64,000 nucleotides of DNA, from the NCBI RefSeq assembly GCF_032854445.1, contig NC_088302.1, positions 13,699,338 through 13,763,337 on the forward strand, given 5' to 3'. Below the pieces are notes generated by a model, which saw only the letters and a program-made list of their open reading frames with translations, was not told the DNA's origin and ran no database searches. This document shows positions 58,816 to 64,000 of the stretch, one piece after another. The position numbers and the translations under genes are program-made. The stretch is from Liolophura sinensis (Eukaryota > Mollusca > Polyplacophora > Chitonida > Chitonidae). Numbering within the stretch: position 1 is the first letter of the stretch; each line of letters opens with the position of its first letter.

Positions 58816-60884
58816 TGATGACTTGATGTCACTGTTTTGTGATGAATTGCCTTTATGTCTGGTTGACGGATTGGAAAAGTGGCTGGTTGATCATTTGGTT
58901 GACAGGTTGGTTATACAATATTTATAAACCATAGCGGGATTTGGCTTGTGTCACCATTAACTCACTTCGTGAGTGTTAAAGTATCTTCAAAATAAATAAG
59001 ACGCAAACAAAAACTTGTTTGAGCGTAAGATGGGAGACAGGAATAGATAAAAAGTATCTAATGAAACGCAATGTCTAGACGTAGAATAGTGTTTGTGTAC
59101 CACCACTGATCAACGCGTGGACTGAATAAGCCGGGAGTTACCTTGTACCTTGCGTTTACCGCTGGATAAACACAGTGTTGTTATCGTTGATGGTTGGATA
59201 AAATTGCCCGGATGTTGACGTGACGTAGCGAGTTGACAGATCCACCCTTTGGTGTTTTGGGGAAATTGAACAAACAACAGCGACAAGATCACACGGTATT
59301 TACAGCAGCCAGAAGAAACTCATTTCGACACTAGGATACAATTTTCAGGGATCGCCTTTAGCTTGTTTATTCCCGGAGAGATAGCCGGACGCACTGTGGC
59401 GTCCCACGAATCTATACCGCTGCCTACAGTTGGAGTATAACAAACGGCGAAACGAGCTCGGGTACGATATGTTTGTGCCATATAAGAGATCAGCTAGGGA
59501 TCGACCAAAAAGCACAACTCGAGTCAAAGGTCGGGAAGTCTGTGTATACAGCCGGGGAACTCAAACTATTTTCTGAATGAAAAATAACTGCCGGTGGGCT
59601 GTTTACAAAAAGTTGTCATTCTCTGACAATTGACACGCGATCACGGAATGGGGGTGTGCGTGAGGGTTTTGGGGTGCCGTGTGTATACTGACTGGTAGCC
59701 ATGGGTGTGGTGCTAACAACATTCCCATGTTAGTATTATAGATGTGTTAGGAAATGTTATATTTGTACGATCGGGGTAACCATTTTGTACGGGTGGATTG
59801 GAAAAGGTCAAGTAGGGGCCTAATATTGGTGTCCTGAAATTTTCCACGGGAAGTTTATAGGATTACATACACACCAGATATGTAGTTTTAGTTTTGTCGG
59901 TTGAACTTCGAACTCGCTTCGTTTAAAATTTGTTTCAATGAAACAGCTTTGCTGAAGTTTATTTACTCATTTGATAGTTGTTTAACTGCATACCAAGATG
60001 TTTTCGCGTATTTTAACGATATTGTTAATGGATGGAGGAAATTGAAGCGTTCGGCGTAAACCGCCGACCTTTAGCAAGTTACTCACAAACTTTACCTTCC
60101 TTTCTTTGTCTTAACAAGCACATGGTCTTCAAGGAATGTTAAACGGCTGATCTTATTAATATACGTTATCAATGTCTGATCTTAGAGCATTGGTGTCAGG
60201 TCAAATATTTATATAGAAACTTGTATATCAGCTGGCTTATATAAATGTAAGCCATAATTTTCACAATTTGAAAAACCAATGATAAAAGTCATAACAAGAG
60301 TGAAAGTGGAAGAAATTATTGCTCTTGACCTCTGTAGTATGTGACCAAAATACTGCCCACGTCTTGGCTGCTTTTGATTTAACTCACTCCTGGAGTTCGC
60401 TATCTTGCCTAGAATATAATCCGCTATTTTTTGTCACCTTGAATAACAGGTGAATAATACATTCTGTTCGTTCAAATTCCACCTTCACAGACTTCACAGA
60501 GCTCACTGATTTCAAGATTAGCATGTCTTGGCATTTCAGCTTTGATATGGCATCCGCTAATATGTGCTTTGAAGTCCAACTTAGACGTGAAGTACTTCCA
60601 AATTGTCTTCGCTATGCTCTAGAAATGGCAGCCTTTACGCAGTCAGTATGGCTGGTGTCAATCAGCATAATTAACCTATCTGTTTGGCTGCGGTTGGAGA
60701 AGTAAATAGAGGTGTAACCCTAGAGCTCGTTTGATAGCATGTTTGTTTACTTGTCCCGGCAAACGTGGCCCTGAGCCTTTGTACGGTGCCCATACACCAC
60801 GTGACGGGTTTATGAACTGACGCATGCATGGCTGCTTCTATATGGTTTGTTGATTTACATGGCGACGATATAACTTATACTGCA

Positions 60885-61345
60885 GTCATAAAAATAACAC
60901 AACGGTTCTTAACATAGACACAATGAAAGACAGACTCACAGAAAGACACAAAGATACTCACGAAAGACACAATTTCTCTCACGGTTGACACAATGATTCT
61001 CAAGAATGGTACAATGATTCTCAAAGTGAAACAATAATTCTTAAGATAGAAACAATTATTCTTTCGAAAGACACAAAAATAATCAAGAATGAGACAATGT
61101 CTCTCACGTGTGACACAATGATTCTCAAGAATGACACAATAACTTTCAAGAACGACACAATGATTCTCAAAAATCAAACAAACGATTCTTAAGACAGAGT
61201 GAATCTCAAGAAAGACACAATGGTTCTTAAGAAAGACACAATGATTCTGAAGAATGACACAATGATTTTGAAGAATGACACAATGATTCTAAAGAATGGC
61301 ACATTGACTGTCAACAATGACGCAATAATTCATTCTCAAAAATGT
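60885..61345. repeat. Short tandem repeat with 21-bp period
   Basis: Units of the form 'acaatgattctcaagaatg' repeat with about 21-bp spacing and moderate divergence. The minus strand stays open for about 100 codons as a seven-residue repeat (ENHCVIL type). This follows from the period and is not taken as a gene. Confidence 0.9.
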
Positions 61346-61609
61346 GTGTAGTGGATTATACCCGGGGATAATAACTGGGCACAAGAAAATGGTGCAGTGG
61401 GATGTGTATGTATGAGCGTTAGGAAGAACAAATTTAGCATTCGCGAAAAAGAAGTAGCAAGGTACTGCGTAGACGGGAGGATGGAATTAATTGTGAGGGA
61501 TATAAAAGGGATATAAAAGTAGTCAGGAGAAGTAAACTGGTCGCGAGAACTTGGTGTGTAGGGTTGAATTCTGTGCAGAAAGTCAGAATTGGGGGTGTGT
61601 GACGAGGAG

Positions 61610-61835
61610 TAGTCATTAAGAGAGCTTTTGGTGCGAAACAGAGTAGAGAATAAGTCGTTAAGAGTAATTTTGGATATGATGTCAGGTAGATTAATCGTTA
61701 AGAGGAGCCAAGGATGTGATTCCGAGTAGAGAATGAGTCGATAAGAGTAGCCTTGGAAGTGAAGTGGAGTAGATAATGAGTCGTTAATAGTGCCTTTGGA
61801 AGTGAGATTTAGTCGTTAAGAATAACACTGGGAGT
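61610..61835. repeat. Degenerate tandem repeat with a unit of about 45-50 bp
   Basis: Blocks of 'gagtagagaatgagtcgttaa' followed by 'gagtagccttggaagtga' recur four or five times with substitutions and gaps. It lies just right of the 21-bp array and is unrelated to it in sequence. Confidence 0.7.
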
Positions 61836-63760
61836 GTTACAAATATTTGCTAATTTTAACACCATACGTCAAATATTTTTCACTTGAGAAAGTGAGAGAA
61901 TACCTATCGACATACAGTACTGTGATGTACTTGGACTGACGATAGGAAATCCTTGCATCAAATATTTCTCTTTTCTGTTAACAATATTGTCTCATAATCA
62001 TAATGGATGATTTGGAGCGGTTGAAAGTGCCTTAACATGAGGAGTTTTAAATCATTAATCAAAGAGTACTACAAATCAAGAAATAATTAAAATGAAAAAA
62101 AAGTTCAAAATAATCATTTCTGCTTCCAAGAACTTTTGAATGCTGCATTAAATGATGCTGGTTTGTAGGATTACACTGTCGTGTCATCTATTGATAGGTC
62201 CATGACATTTGATTCATGCCAGCGAATTGCACCATTACAAAATTTAGGTTTAAATTATATGCCCCGGTTATCTCATGTAGAAAGTTGTTATCTGCTTTAC
62301 TTAAAAGACAATGGAAGACAATCCGAGCAGATAATTCTTCAGCTAGTGCCGTATGTGTCAGTTGGGCTATGTGTGATCTTTTGATGGACGTGATCCTCAC
62401 ATTTAATTAAAGCAGACACTTTTCCCCGTCTCCTATCATCTTGTCAAGGCAAGCATTATTTCCAAGCTGGATGCAAAACTGGTTTTTCAAACTGACACAA
62501 GACCTATTCCTAGTTTTTGCCTTCTACGCAAACATTTGATCTGATACCGGCTGTAAAGATGATTATACATATGTCAGATATAGATGACTTGCATCACAGC
62601 TAATTTGGATCTCTTATAAAAGAATTTAAGTGTCCATAGAATGCCTTTCACCATGGTTATTAAACCATGAAATTCTTTTGTTAGAGATCCGACATGGCTG
62701 CAAGGGAAAGTCAGCTTCAGAAACATCAAAGTCAGGAATGCTGACACCTTCAAGCTAATGTCAACTTGTGCTAAATACGGATTCTATTTCCGGTTTGTTA
62801 GCATTTTTGTCCGACTGACACAGATAGGTATAATAGATAGCTCTATCCGTAACATCTCTGCACAGAATCTGAGAAGGTATTGTTTTTAACTTTGGTCTAC
62901 CACTTACCGACTGTTTGGGCGAAACCCCTGTGTATATTGAGTTACCGAATCATTGTCTGATGGCGTTACGTTTATAACCCCCCACCCGCCCCGGGGGCAG
63001 ATCTTTGTTTGTTTCCTTGGCATAGGCGACCACCAGAGAAGAATATTCCTTGGGAGTAGACTCTTTGTAACCCAAGACCATCTGCATCAAGATGTCGGAT
63101 AACTATTGCCCGGGTGCTACATACGAGACCCGTACTTTTCATCGGCGGCTTGTCTGAGATGCTTCATCACGAACAGATTACTTCTTATAGGAACACCTGA
63201 CCGGAACACCTGTCTAAGTAGTCTATTACTTTGTGTATCCACAAAATACTTCCTATAACAGAAAATATGCCGGGACGTCTAGCAGCTACTTAGGGCAAGA
63301 ATTTCGTTGGATCACTCAACATCATCTTGGAAAACTTGCCCACAAGTATTTCATGTATGCTCCTCTTCTGTGCTGAACATGCAATTGGGATGCACAGGAA
63401 GTCAATCAGATGAATAACTATCTTATATCTACTGAATAATGAAACGGCCAACAAACGGTCAAACGGTAGTATCTGAAATTAAATCTCATCTTGATCATTG
63501 GATAAGGCTAGACGATCTTGTTTTTGCAACACCAAATAAAATACAGGCCACATCTCCGTCTCAAAGCTATGACAAAGCTATTATTCTGTTATACAGACGC
63601 GTTAATCTATAAGAACAATGTAATACTAGGCCTATACAAGTACAATGTTATTGCAAATACAATGTAATTCTAAGCCTACAGAAATTGATAGTGTATCACC
63701 AATTTGTAATGTCTGTAGAGTATTACTATCGGATCACTCCCCAGCTCTCCTCAGTTCCAA

Positions 63761-63991
63761 CGCAGCAGCGTAATGACCCAGAAGTCTCTCACTAATGCGG
63801 TCGCTGTGAGTTCAAGATCAGCTCATGCTGGCTTCCTCTGTGGGAAGGTCTGCCAGCAACCTGCGGATAGTCGTGGGTTTCCCCCGGGCTCTGCCCGGAT
63901 TCCTCCCACCATAATGCTGGCCGCCGTCATCTAAGTGAAATTTTCTTGAGTACGGCGTAAAACATCAATCAAATAAATAAATAAAATAAAT
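63761..63991 (+). mobile_element. tRNA-derived SINE, well preserved
   Basis: It contains 'gtaatgacccag', 'gcggtcgctgtgagttcaag', 'gggtttcccccgggctctgc', 'aatgctggccgccgtc' and an AAAT tail, in the order shared by the family. It is the best preserved copy in the window and sits at its right edge. Confidence 0.92.
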
Positions 63992-64000
63992 CAGTTCCAA

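Larger units (their letters stand above)
56770..63760. other. Gene-poor stretch at the right end
   Basis: Only repeats and the GC-rich island at 58.67-58.81 kb stand out. Overlapping plus-strand frames of 68-115 codons at 57,351-57,868 partly repeat themselves ('accgttctgg' occurs three times) and match nothing I know. Confidence 0.5.

Overview
The window is eukaryotic nuclear DNA, AT-rich and intron-rich, most likely from a marine mollusc. The grounds for that are repeated tRNA-derived SINEs carrying the core common in bivalve and gastropod genomes, together with MITE-like elements and many minisatellites. This assignment rests on remembered repeat families and has not been searched.

The left half (30-30,896, minus strand) holds one gene that I could assemble exon by exon: a secreted ADAMTS-like protein of the punctin type (vertebrate ADAMTSL1/ADAMTSL3, nematode MADD-4). 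Sixteen coding exons give about 940 residues: signal peptide, TSR1, ADAMTS-type cysteine-rich domain, TSR2-4, a short linker, TSR5-8, one Ig domain, TSR9-10 and a C-terminal PLAC domain ending in TAG at 30-32. Every splice phase agrees across all sixteen exons except for one surplus base in the TSR10 exon. Two features stand out. The ADAMTS spacer domain is absent, because the cysteine-rich domain runs into TSR2 inside a single exon. The TSR10 exon needs a one-base correction to reach the PLAC exon in frame.

The introns carry most of the left-hand repeats: a 112/140-bp satellite in intron 2 (about 18,990-20,535), SINEs, and a MITE-like family with roughly 44-bp terminal inverted repeats (16,874-17,111, with relatives at 9.8 kb and 33.8 kb).

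The right half (about 31-64 kb) shows no gene I can recognise. It holds a 65-bp minisatellite (34.4-35.9 kb), a 45-bp array open on both strands (43.4-44.1 kb), a 21-bp array (60.9-61.3 kb), an (AT)n tract, long homopolymers, a near-perfect 33-bp hairpin (36,829-36,908), SINE copies, and a few GC-rich patches (45.0-45.4, 54.3-54.7 and 58.67-58.81 kb) that could be promoters or isolated exons. I found no bacterial genes, CRISPR arrays or operons, and no new molecular system beyond the unusual domain layout of the punctin-like protein.
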